Origin: Nitrospira sp.
Lineage (GTDB): Bacteria > Nitrospirota > Thermodesulfovibrionia > Thermodesulfovibrionales > Dissulfurispiraceae
NCBI GenBank assembly: GCA_002634385.1
Contig: NSJL01000001.1
Coordinates: forward strand, 124,001-188,000
Reading direction: 5' to 3'
DNA: 64,000 nucleotides
A program made the position numbers and the translations under genes. Under the pieces are notes generated by a model. The model had not been told where the DNA came from. It saw only the letters and a program-made list of their open reading frames with translations, and did not search any database. Shown here piece by piece: positions 34,201 through 41,551 of the stretch (positions within the stretch are counted from its first letter, which is position 1; every line of letters begins with the position of its first letter).

Positions 34201-34426
34201 CCAGCAGTTCCTCATACTTAATGCGCACCATGGTGAGGCTGAAAGGCTTTCCACTGTAGTAGAGCTGTTCCATATCGGCGATTGCGGTGAGCGCCGCATG
34301 GTTATGCCGGAGAAGGTGCTTGAAATTATGGTACTTGGCTCCGGCCCCTCCCTGCACCTCCGTCAGGGGGAGGCACTTCCTTTTCTGCGAAAAGATCCCG
34401 ATAATCCTCTTCATTTTCCTCTTCAC
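31232..34426 (-). CDS. PEP synthase/PPDK-like phosphotransfer protein with unusual C-terminus
   Basis: 1064 residues. About 110 helical N-terminal residues precede a PPDK N-terminal ATP-grasp domain (about 130-460; MKGMVGAKAANLAVM, RSSAVGEDTEATFAGQYETVLN, VEWALDGKGDLYLLQSRPL). The swivelling PEP-utiliser domain follows, with phospho-histidine His519 in TSHMSSVAREFGIPAIV. The PEP/pyruvate TIM barrel of normal enzymes is absent. In its place is a long helical region and a C-terminal beta-rich LamG/DUF1080-like domain (about 900-1060; FGIRNTDNYFVLRTN, GEWHLLRVEIAGKSIRGFYNGEPVLEY). It may phosphorylate a different acceptor; the reaction is unknown. Confidence 0.85.
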   Translation of the reverse strand: MKRKMKRIIGIFSQKRKCLPLTEVQGGAGAKYHNFKHLLRHNHAALTAIADMEQLYYSGKPFSLTMVRIKYEELLESVTGVIRSLEALSGRSLSPLVHTVERIDEELFRNFNPNCTITTRNLVLPLEEITPEMKGMVGAKAANLAVMKNVLGLPVPNGFSVTAYAFEKFIAENRLLRPIKEELSHILSSSPEAIERAARRLREMVLEGKVPSPIEEEILRAYERIGAGSGREVRIAMRSSAVGEDTEATFAGQYETVLNVKRKDLIDAYKTVLASKYSARAIAYRMQYGLDDRETPMCVVGIEMVDSKASGVLYSVDPALRRSCPVKINSLWGVGEHLVDGSASPDVFIVDRIEKNICERHIARKESRLVSPEEGGTLLVRVPEEERERPSLDEGTVIRLANYGLLLEEFFEMPQDVEWALDGKGDLYLLQSRPLHLPDLTADETARREYEGHPVLLAQGRTASPGIATGKIFVVEREEDLSRVPRDAILVSKTASPHYATVIGRIRGMITDVGSVTSHMSSVAREFGIPAIVDAGSATSLLANGEVVTMHATTATVYKGIVEALVQEMRPAKKLIFDSPLHRRMRGILDRISPLHLTDTADPSFSPEGCRTYHDVIRYTHEMAVREMFGISGERERAGEAVKMSSTLPLQLRLVDLGGGLREGLTTCDTITPDCVESVPMKAVWRGFTHPGVSWAGTMSLDGETLISRLAVTATSELGEPDDGESYAVLSRDYLNLSARFAYHFATLDTLCGENSTQNYISLQFSGGAGSYYGRSLRIQLMGEILERLGFSVSLKGDLLEAYLARYDRASLEERLDLLGRLLASSRLLDMTLSNQEEIETYTEAFFAGEYNFLAKKRSDELRNFYVQAGYWRRVEENGHVFCLQDGSRWGRKLASEISGIMGKVVGGVYRDFLDTIEAYYYFPLAILKNCELEGGAVSVRIKPVRGNIDRAGGIAFGIRNTDNYFVLRTNALEGNVVLFEYINGRRLQRSATSKRVRTGEWHLLRVEIAGKSIRGFYNGEPVLEYTTETPLKGFAGLWTKSDSVVCFDEFTIETEGEKRNIGF

Positions 34427-34472
34427 ACCGGAAAGATCTTACAACACCGGGGACCGGTTCTCCGCGTCTGCC

Positions 34473-35213
34473 TTACCCTTCCAGATACTTCATCAGCTTT
34501 TTTCTGATGTCGTCCCGCAGTCCCCGGAAGGTCGAACGCAGACTGAAGCACACTCCCTCGAAAAACACGAGCGAGGAAAAAGGATCACGGAAAAAGATGT
34601 ACTCCCTCTCCTCATAATCGGGAAGGCCCGGACACATTCTGCTTGCATCGCTGCAGAGCAGCACCACCCTGTCGAAATGCAGCCCCTTGAACGTATCGAC
34701 ATGCTTCGGACGGCATGAGCTGATGTCCACCCCGATCTCATACATTACTTTCACCACGTCTTCGGGTATTTCCATGGGGATCACTCCCCCGGAAAAAGCA
34801 GCCCACTTTCCCCGGAGGAACCGGTTCACTATCCCCTCCGCCATCTGGGACCGGACAGCATTTCCGGTACAAACAAAGAGAACGGTCCGGAGTCCGGCGG
34901 CTTTCGCTATCCCGTGGCGCAGGAGATCATGAGACGGAACGAAGTCATCGGAAAAGGCGGGGAGGGACAAAGAACAACAGCCCGCCGCTCCGGATGCATC
35001 TTCGCCCCCGATCCTGATAAGAGGAACTCCCGGAAGGACGCCGGCACACGCCTCGTCCCCATTGACCACCTCGGTTATTCTTATTACCGCTTCCAGTTCG
35101 CTGGAAGAGACAACCTTATGGAGGACCAGGCATATTTTTTCCACGACAGGGCACTCTCCGGCATGAAACACTTCGATTGTCACCGGATTCAAGATGTTAT
35201 TTCCCCTCTGCAT
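34473..35213 (-). CDS. Low-molecular-weight phosphatase/arsenate reductase-like protein with N-terminal extension
   Basis: Up to 246 residues. The C-terminal part (from about residue 108) is a LMW protein-tyrosine-phosphatase/ArsC fold with the P-loop VCTGNAVRSQMAEG and a late acidic loop FFRDPFSS supplying the general-acid Asp. Arsenate reductases of this type use extra cysteines, and several are present. The first 100 residues look like a thioredoxin-fold remnant (VTIEVFHAGECPVVEKICLVLHKVV) without CxxC. ATG 35213 overlaps the upstream gene by 17 bases; TTG 35192, with AGGGGA nine bases upstream, is equally possible. Arsenate resistance versus phosphatase is undecided. Confidence 0.8.
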   Translation of the reverse strand: MQRGNNILNPVTIEVFHAGECPVVEKICLVLHKVVSSSELEAVIRITEVVNGDEACAGVLPGVPLIRIGGEDASGAAGCCSLSLPAFSDDFVPSHDLLRHGIAKAAGLRTVLFVCTGNAVRSQMAEGIVNRFLRGKWAAFSGGVIPMEIPEDVVKVMYEIGVDISSCRPKHVDTFKGLHFDRVVLLCSDASRMCPGLPDYEEREYIFFRDPFSSLVFFEGVCFSLRSTFRGLRDDIRKKLMKYLEG

Positions 35214-37116
35214 ATGCGTACGTCACCACCCGGTAACACCGGAGACACCTGCCCGCCTCGGCCACGGCCTCCTGCGGGGTGAATCCCTTATCCACCTCCC
35301 GGAAATCCCCCTTTCTCTCCAGGGGCAGCTCATGCTTCACCGGCATCCTCTTCACCCCGCCGGGAAGGTTCACCTCCTCGGAGGGACTGAAAACGCCCAG
35401 CGCATCGAGCATCTTTTCATCGGACTCCTCCTCGAAAACTTCCACCCGGCCTTCCGTAAGGAACCGGTCTATCTTCAGTCCCACCCGTCTCCCGTGAGCG
35501 CACGCCCTGATGAGCACGTCGGGGCCGGTAACGCAATCGCCTCCCGCAAAAACCCCTTTCCTCGTCGTCATCAGATTTTCGTCCACCACGATGGCGCCCC
35601 TTTTAGAGACTTCAACTCCGGGCAGGTTGCACATGCAGGAGAAATCGCCCTCCTGTCCGATGGCAGCGACAATCACCTCAGCATCGATGGTGAACTCGGA
35701 GCCGGGCACTTCGACGGGCCTCCTTCTCCCGGAGGCATCCGGCTCTCCCAGTTCCATTCTCGTGCATTCCAGGCCCGCCACCTTCCCGTTTTCCCCGAGA
35801 ATTCTCTTCGGGGCGGTCAGGAAATGAAACTGCACTCCCTCTGCCTCGGCATCATCGATCTCCGCCTGGTCCGCAGGCATCTCCTTCCGGGACCTCCGGT
35901 ACACGATATGGGACTCCTCGAATCCCACCCGGAAGGCGCTCCGCACACAATCGATGGCGACGTTTCCTCCGCCCACCACCACCATTCTTTTCCCTTTCGG
36001 GATCTCGTCCAGGAGTCCGAGGTTCACGTTTCGCAAGAAATACACACCCGGGATATACCCGTAATAGCCCTTGTCCTCCCCTTCCACCCCCATCTTTTTG
36101 TGGCAATGGCATCCCATGCCGATGAAAACGGCCTTATAGCCTTCCTGCTCCAGATCGTCCAGAGTAAAATGAGTACCAAGACCCTTCCCGTACACGATCT
36201 CCACCCCCAGCTTTTCGATGGCTTCCACTTCGCCCCGCAGAATATCACGGGGAAGACGGTAATCGGGGATACCCACCGCAGCCATTCCGCCGGGCTCGGG
36301 GAGCAGCTCGAAAATGGTCACCGCATACCCTTTCCGCGCCAGGAAATAGGCACAGGTGAGCCCGGAGGGACCGGCTCCCACAATGGCGACCTTGCCCTGT
36401 TTCGGGGTCTCCTTTTCGGGAGGATGCTGCGCGTCCCGTGGAGACTGGTCCGCCACGAACCTTTTGAGATGCTTGATCTGAATCGGCTCGTCGATGAGCG
36501 CCCTCCGGCAGTTGAGCTCGCAGGGGCGCACGCAGACCCTCCCGAGCACCCCGGGGAGAGGAAGGCGTTGTCGTATCACGTCGAGGGACTCGCGAAATCT
36601 GCCGAACCTGATCTCCTCGATGTACTTCGGGATATCCAGATGGATAGGGCACGCCTGCATACAGGGAGCGGTAACCAGGGACTTATAGGAATAACGGTCC
36701 GCGCTTCTCTTTTTCTTCCCGACCGCGGCCCTGAACGCGTCTGCGAAATGCTCAAGGAGATAAAGGAATACCCGGGGAGAGCTCTGTCCTATTTCGCACA
36801 GTGAGGCGCCGGAAACGGTCTGAGAAAGGACTTTGATATTCTCCAGGTCCTCCGGACTCCCCTCTCCGTTTCTGATCCTTTCGAAAAGGCGGGCGAGAGC
36901 ACGGGTACCGATTCTGCAGGGGACACACTGCCCGCAGGAGCTGTCCTGCACCGCAACGGAGTAGTGGTAGCACAAATCGACGATATCGACGCCGGGATCG
37001 AAAATCTGGACGCCCCCCCACCCGATCAGTGCGGACAATTCCCTGTTCCCGTGTTGCAGGGGCGGCGTCCCGGTACGCATCTCGTTGTTCCAGTAGTAAA
37101 AAACCTTCTCCGCCAT
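35197..37116 (-). CDS. NuoF-tail/GltD-type NAD(P)H oxidoreductase subunit
   Basis: 639 residues. The first 130 match only the C-terminal Fe-S part of NuoF (SSCGQCVPCRIGTRALARL). Then comes a GltD-type flavoprotein: N-terminal Cys cluster (CMQACPIHLDIPKYI ... CVRPCELNC), FAD site VAIVGAGPSGLTCAYFL, NAD(P)H site MVVVGGGNVAIDC and FAGGDCVTGPD. The NuoF FMN/NADH domain is missing, so pyridine nucleotide presumably binds at the GltD part. It is followed upstream on the same strand by a NuoG-like subunit and the molybdopterin genes, so it probably links NAD(P)H to that enzyme. Confidence 0.9.
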   Translation of the reverse strand: MAEKVFYYWNNEMRTGTPPLQHGNRELSALIGWGGVQIFDPGVDIVDLCYHYSVAVQDSSCGQCVPCRIGTRALARLFERIRNGEGSPEDLENIKVLSQTVSGASLCEIGQSSPRVFLYLLEHFADAFRAAVGKKKRSADRYSYKSLVTAPCMQACPIHLDIPKYIEEIRFGRFRESLDVIRQRLPLPGVLGRVCVRPCELNCRRALIDEPIQIKHLKRFVADQSPRDAQHPPEKETPKQGKVAIVGAGPSGLTCAYFLARKGYAVTIFELLPEPGGMAAVGIPDYRLPRDILRGEVEAIEKLGVEIVYGKGLGTHFTLDDLEQEGYKAVFIGMGCHCHKKMGVEGEDKGYYGYIPGVYFLRNVNLGLLDEIPKGKRMVVVGGGNVAIDCVRSAFRVGFEESHIVYRRSRKEMPADQAEIDDAEAEGVQFHFLTAPKRILGENGKVAGLECTRMELGEPDASGRRRPVEVPGSEFTIDAEVIVAAIGQEGDFSCMCNLPGVEVSKRGAIVVDENLMTTRKGVFAGGDCVTGPDVLIRACAHGRRVGLKIDRFLTEGRVEVFEEESDEKMLDALGVFSPSEEVNLPGGVKRMPVKHELPLERKGDFREVDKGFTPQEAVAEAGRCLRCYRVVTYAYAEGK

Positions 37117-37194
37117 TCTTTCTTTCTCCTTGTCACCCTATCATCTCATGGCATCTTCTGGGCTCTATCGGGGTCCTCCCTTTCCTGTTTATAC

Positions 37195-37236
37195 CCCCTC
37201 CTTCAGAGGGCGGCAGGCCGCTCTCTGAAGGAGGGG
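37195..37236. repeat. Perfect 14-base inverted repeat in an intergenic gap
   Basis: CCCCTCCTTCAGAG (37195-37208) and its exact complement (37223-37236) around a 14-base GC-rich loop. It resembles the other C-rich dispersed repeats in this window and sits between two genes of one operon. Confidence 0.7.
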
Positions 37237-37252
37237 AAGCCAGGGGAGGGAG

Positions 37253-38074
37253 TCATGGCCGTTGTTCAGTACCGCTTGTTCTCTGCACCTTCTTTATCTC
37301 GACCGGGAAGAATCCTGTCAACGCTTCGGCGTAATAGCGCCGGGCACACTCGGAACAAAGTTTCCGGATACCGGCCCGCAGCTCTTCGTCAATGCGGGAA
37401 AGGACCCTATCGACGAATTTCTGCGCGGCATAGTGCGCTCCGCAGCAGGAGCAGGACTCCAGCTTCAGCCTGTTCGCCGTCTCCCCATAGACGACGATAT
37501 CCCTTTCCTCCGCACAGTCCTTCACCTGGATGGCGCCCACGGGACACACGGCAGCGCAGGTGCCGCACCCGACACACCGCTCCTCCTCCAGTCTGATGCC
37601 CTCGGCGACCCGGTACCGGTTTTCCTCCCCGGCTGCAAAACGTAACGCTCCCGCACCGATGCTGTCCCGGCAGACGCGGACGCACAGACCGCAGAGGATA
37701 CACTGATCCGTCCTTTCGGGCCGGAACCCCTCACGAAGAATTCCCGAAGTCCTGGCCAGTTCCTTGAGGGGGGAGGAAGGGACGGTCCCGGAAAGTAACA
37801 GATCCACAAGAGTCCTTCTCATGGAGATGATCCGGGGAGTGGCCGTTTCAATGACAAGCCCCTCACGCGCCTTCAAAGCACACGAAGCAACGACAGTGCG
37901 CCTCAACGAAGGGCTCTCCGCCTCCACGATACAGAGCCTGCACACTCCGTAAGGGCCGAGAGCCTTGTGATAACAGAGCGTGGGGATGATAATCCCCTCG
38001 CTTCCCGCCACCTCCAGGACTGTCATTCCCTCCTGCGCTTCCACCCTCTTTCCGTCAATAGTAAGTTGTAGCAT
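37253..38074 (-). CDS. NuoG/HoxU-like ferredoxin subunit
   Basis: 273 residues. An N-terminal 2Fe-2S domain (TLCYHKALGPYGVCRLC) is followed by two 4Fe-4S motifs (CILCGLCVRVCRD and CVGCGTCAAVCPVGAI) and a C-terminal Cys-containing tail (LESCSCCGAHYAAQKFVDRV). It is equivalent to the N-terminal part of NuoG or to HoxU, and should wire electrons between the GltD-type flavoprotein and the molybdopterin subunit. No His-Cys3 cluster of full-length NuoG is obvious. A repeat-bearing gap of 136 bases separates it from the flavoprotein gene. Confidence 0.88.
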   Translation of the reverse strand: MLQLTIDGKRVEAQEGMTVLEVAGSEGIIIPTLCYHKALGPYGVCRLCIVEAESPSLRRTVVASCALKAREGLVIETATPRIISMRRTLVDLLLSGTVPSSPLKELARTSGILREGFRPERTDQCILCGLCVRVCRDSIGAGALRFAAGEENRYRVAEGIRLEEERCVGCGTCAAVCPVGAIQVKDCAEERDIVVYGETANRLKLESCSCCGAHYAAQKFVDRVLSRIDEELRAGIRKLCSECARRYYAEALTGFFPVEIKKVQRTSGTEQRP

Positions 38075-38129
38075 ACGGTACGCGCCTGCCCTCCCCTCAG
38101 TAGATTGTCATTTTTGCTCGTTAGCTTCG

Positions 38130-38247
38130 TGAATAACCCCTCCCGACCTCCCCTTACCCTAAGGGGCGGAGCAGTGTCCCCCCTTAATCCGAGGGGGGGT
38201 CTGAATTCCCCCTCTTAGCTTAAGAGGGGGTGAGGGGGAGTTATTCA
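38130..38247. repeat. MITE-like palindromic repeat, copy B
   Basis: 118 bases with inverted ends TGAATAAC/GTTATTCA. It shares its outer blocks with copy A at 30904 and contains an additional C-rich/G-rich unit in the middle (around CCCCCCTTAATCCGAGGGGGGG). No coding content. Confidence 0.75.
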
Positions 38248-38287
38248 TCGTCCTATCCCTGACTATGTCCCCGGGTGTGTATGCACC

Positions 38288-38797
38288 CTAATAATGGAAA
38301 TTTTCCGTCGCCTCTTTTGCGAACTGCTCCCTCTTCAGCTTCGACGCCTCCTCAGGGGTGACCCACCGCAGCGCGTTGGTGGTGCAGCCGGTAACGCAGG
38401 CGGGCTGGAGCCCGGCGTCCACACGGTGCCTGCAGTAATCGCACTTCACCACCTTTCCAGTCACATGGTTCCACTGGGGCACGCCCCACGGACAGGCGGT
38501 AATGCAGGACTTGCAGCCCACGCAGAGAGAAGCGTCCACAAAGACGATGCCGTCCTTCTCTCTCTTCTGCATGGCGCCCGTGGGACACGCCGCCACGCAC
38601 CACGGCTTTTCGCAGTGGAAGCAGGGAAGGAAGACAAAGTGTATTCGCGGAACACTGTCGACCACCTTCGGACCGACAGGAATAATCCGCACGTTCCGCG
38701 GCCCCACGGGCAGATCGTGCTCCGTCTTGCAGTGCACCTCGCAGGCGTGGCACCCGATACATCTCTTCTGATCCTGGTATATGTAATATGTGCTCAT
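38288..38797 (-). CDS. Four-cluster ferredoxin subunit of a molybdopterin oxidoreductase (PhsB/DmsB type)
   Basis: 169 residues with four Cys-rich motifs: CIGCHACEVHCK, CFHCEKPWCVAACP, CVGCKSCITACPWG and CDYCRHRVDAGLQPACVTGCTT. This is the typical electron-transfer subunit of DMSO-reductase-family enzymes. It lies 48 bases downstream of the catalytic gene on the same strand. Like its partner it has no export signal, so the complex is cytosolic. Confidence 0.93.
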   Translation of the reverse strand: MSTYYIYQDQKRCIGCHACEVHCKTEHDLPVGPRNVRIIPVGPKVVDSVPRIHFVFLPCFHCEKPWCVAACPTGAMQKREKDGIVFVDASLCVGCKSCITACPWGVPQWNHVTGKVVKCDYCRHRVDAGLQPACVTGCTTNALRWVTPEEASKLKREQFAKEATENFHY

Positions 38798-38845
38798 CGT
38801 ATGACCTCCGTTGTTGGTTTATCGCCTATCCATCCGCGCCGATCG

Positions 38846-40942
38846 CTATGCACCCGGTTTCCTCACCGTCACGATGCACTCGGTCAGGGGGCAGTTACCA
38901 CCCGCCGGGGCCTTCAGCAGCCCTTTCTGCAGCTTCATATCGCTGAGCCCCTCTCCCTTCCTGCGCGACCTTGTGCGGAGCGGGATGGAGTCGCTGAAGC
39001 CGTGGTACATGAAGACCGCTTCGGGATGAATGTAATCCACCACCTTCGCCCTGATCGTTCCGGAATAGCCTTCCACCGATACCTCAACGGTATCGCCGTC
39101 CCTGATCCCGAGCTTTTTCGCTTCCGCGGTATTGATCCAGAGCTCGTTCTCGTTGACGATCTCATTGAGAAGGGGGTTGTTGAGGGTCGTCCGCCCTTGG
39201 GTATGCACCGCGGTCTTGCTGGTCACCAGCCGGAAGGTGCCCTCCGCCGGTTTCTCCGGCTTCTCGTAGGGCAGGAAGGAGGGAATACCCGTCTTTTCGA
39301 GCTTTTCAGAGACGAACTCGATCTTTCCGGAGGGAGTGTTGAACTTCAGCCCCTCCTTGCGGTCGAACCAGATCTCCTCCGGCGAAAGCTCGATGACGCC
39401 CGTCGCATCGAAGTCCTCCAGCTTGTATTTCGTGCCCTGGAGCTGCCAGGCCGCCAGCTCTTCGGGGGTGTTGTAGGGGAAGTACTCTCCCACCCCCATC
39501 CGCTCCGCCAGGAGCTTGAAGATCTCTCCCCTGCCCTTCGTGTCATACCGGGGCTCCACCGCCTGGCGGATGAGAGTGAGGTGCGGCTTCAGACCGGAGC
39601 CGCTCCTGACATAGATATGGTCGGTCCGCTCGAAGAAGGTACTCTCGGGGAGGATGACGTCGGAAACCCATGCCGTCTCGCTCCAGTTCACATCGATGGA
39701 GACGAGGAGGTCGAGCTTCATCAACGCCGCCCGGAAGGCATCGGGGTCGGGCAGCGAGGCCACGGGGTCGTGCCGCATCACTATATACGCCTTGATGGGA
39801 TAAGGGTCCTCGTTGAGAATGGCATGGGGCAGCATCTGCGCGACACCCCACTGATCGCTCAGGTGCGGGAACTTCCAGCCCACTCCGTCGAAACGCTGCT
39901 CCTTCGGCTTCGGGACGTTGGTGATGAGTGACTTCATCTTGAACCCGACATCTCCGGGCTTCTTGTTGAGGTAGATTCCGCCGTATGCCTCATAGCTTCC
40001 CATGAGGGCGTTGAGAGTATAGATGGCCCTCCTGAAATGGTAGTCGTTGCTGTACCAGGCTGTCATCCATCCGGGGTGGAAGATGACAGAGGGCTTCGCA
40101 TCGGCCGCCTCATGGGCTATTTTCTTGATCTCCCGGGCCGGGATGCCCGTCTCCTCCTCCGCCCATTCGGGTGTGAAGGGGATGACGAATTTCTTGAGCT
40201 CCTCGAAGCCCACCGTCCAACGGCTTACGAACCCGGCGTCATGGAGGTTTTCCTTGATAATGTAGTGGATGAGCGCAAGGGTAAGGGCATAATCGGTTCC
40301 CGGCCTCACGATAAAGAACCTGTCGGACTTTGCCGCCGTGTAGTTCCAGCGGACATCGATATAGACCATCTTTCCGCCGTTGGCCTGCATATCCGCGACT
40401 GCCTTGGCCTCCCAGCTCTTGATGGACTGGTAGATATTGCGGCCGAACATGACCATGTATTTGCATCTCTCGTAATCGTAATCGACCGTATTGCGCGCAT
40501 GTCCGGCGAAAAACATATGGCAGTTGTGCACGCTGTTGGAGCAGGTGGCGTGATGATTGAAGTAGTTGGGAGATCCTATGGCGGCAAGAAAGGTCCTCTC
40601 GTACTCGGTCATGGGGCCGCCCCTGTCGCTCAGGACGATGCTCCGGGCCCCGTACGTCTCTTTAATCGCCTTCAGCTTGTCGGCTATATAGTCGAGGGCC
40701 TCATCCCAGGTCGCCTTCCTCCACGCGCCGGACCCCCTCTCCCCCTCCCGGATCAGGGGATACTGGGGCCTTTCCGTATCATTGAGGAGGGCCTTGCTCG
40801 CCGCACCGCGGGGACAAAGCCACTGTCCGCCCTGCACGTGGGGATTGCCCCAGACATGCTTCACGACACCGTCCTCCACCTCTATCATAAGGGCACAGCG
40901 TCCCGTGCACATTTCACAGGTACTGTAAACTGTTTTTTTCAT
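38846..40942 (-). CDS. Cytosolic DMSO-reductase-family molybdopterin oxidoreductase
   Basis: 698 residues. The N-terminal 4Fe-4S motif is Cys9-xx-Cys12-xxx-Cys16 ... Cys43, and the likely Mo/W ligand is Cys134 in HATCSNSVHNC. The ligand is not followed by His, which argues against formate dehydrogenase; the sequence leans to the thiosulfate/polysulfide/tetrathionate group. There is no Tat signal (it starts MKKTVYSTCEMC), unusual for that group. It is followed by a four-cluster subunit and NuoG- and NuoF/GltD-like subunits, implying an NAD(P)H-coupled soluble complex. AGGAGGAAT precedes the ATG. The substrate is unknown; an inorganic sulfur compound is my best guess. Confidence 0.9.
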   Translation of the reverse strand: MKKTVYSTCEMCTGRCALMIEVEDGVVKHVWGNPHVQGGQWLCPRGAASKALLNDTERPQYPLIREGERGSGAWRKATWDEALDYIADKLKAIKETYGARSIVLSDRGGPMTEYERTFLAAIGSPNYFNHHATCSNSVHNCHMFFAGHARNTVDYDYERCKYMVMFGRNIYQSIKSWEAKAVADMQANGGKMVYIDVRWNYTAAKSDRFFIVRPGTDYALTLALIHYIIKENLHDAGFVSRWTVGFEELKKFVIPFTPEWAEEETGIPAREIKKIAHEAADAKPSVIFHPGWMTAWYSNDYHFRRAIYTLNALMGSYEAYGGIYLNKKPGDVGFKMKSLITNVPKPKEQRFDGVGWKFPHLSDQWGVAQMLPHAILNEDPYPIKAYIVMRHDPVASLPDPDAFRAALMKLDLLVSIDVNWSETAWVSDVILPESTFFERTDHIYVRSGSGLKPHLTLIRQAVEPRYDTKGRGEIFKLLAERMGVGEYFPYNTPEELAAWQLQGTKYKLEDFDATGVIELSPEEIWFDRKEGLKFNTPSGKIEFVSEKLEKTGIPSFLPYEKPEKPAEGTFRLVTSKTAVHTQGRTTLNNPLLNEIVNENELWINTAEAKKLGIRDGDTVEVSVEGYSGTIRAKVVDYIHPEAVFMYHGFSDSIPLRTRSRRKGEGLSDMKLQKGLLKAPAGGNCPLTECIVTVRKPGA

Positions 40943-41143
40943 GAATTCCTCCTGATCTTTTTGTTATGCGTCTGCGGCAGATCCCGAAAACCCTCACCTC
41001 ACGATATTGCGCCAACACCTCTCCCCATGAGACTACATAGTGACATCCATTGCATCCTCATCCGGTGCCGCTGTGTTCGGGTGCAGGGATGCCGTCCTTC
41101 CCGTGAGCACGACATCCCCACACCCCCGTTCTGCAGCCGGGTC

Positions 41144-41533
41144 TCAGTAAACCCCGAGGAGGTTCAATGCCAGCAGCAGCAGGCCGGCAACAGCCACCCT
41201 CTTCACCACCAGGGGGCTCACTCTCTTTGCGATCTGCGGTGCGATAAAACCTCCCAGTATGGCCGCGGGAAACATGATAAGAAAGAAGAGCAGATCAAAG
41301 TTCCCGAACTGGTAATGACGTATCGTACCCATCATCGTATTGAAAAAGATGGCCAGAAGAGAGCTCCCGACAACGATATACATGGGAAGCCCCAGGCCGA
41401 CGGTCATAAGCGGCACCATGAAAGGCCCTCCGCCGAATCCGAACATCGAAGAAACCACTGCGATAAGGAAACCGCCGAGGCAGCCCAGAAATGTATTCAC
41501 CTTAAATTCGTGACCCCAGAATTCAACTGTCAT
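41144..41533 (-). CDS. TauE/SafE-family half-transporter, second half
   Basis: 129 residues with about four membrane helices (LGCLGGFLIAVVSSMFGFGGGPFMVPLMTVGLGLP, VGSSLLAIFFNTMMG, LFFLIMFPAAILGGFIAP, VAGLLLLALNLLGVY). Full TauE/SafE proteins have about eight helices in two repeats; this is one repeat as a separate protein. The other repeat is encoded 18 bases upstream. Together they should make a sulfite/sulfonate-type anion exporter. AAAAGGAGGAAC precedes the ATG. Confidence 0.88.
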   Translation of the reverse strand: MTVEFWGHEFKVNTFLGCLGGFLIAVVSSMFGFGGGPFMVPLMTVGLGLPMYIVVGSSLLAIFFNTMMGTIRHYQFGNFDLLFFLIMFPAAILGGFIAPQIAKRVSPLVVKRVAVAGLLLLALNLLGVY

Positions 41534-41551
41534 GATAGTTCCTCCTTTTCC

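Noticed and set aside
38846..40942. Formate dehydrogenase as identity of the molybdopterin enzyme
   Set aside because: The Mo-ligand Cys134 is followed by Ser, not by the His needed in formate dehydrogenases, and no selenocysteine codon is present there.
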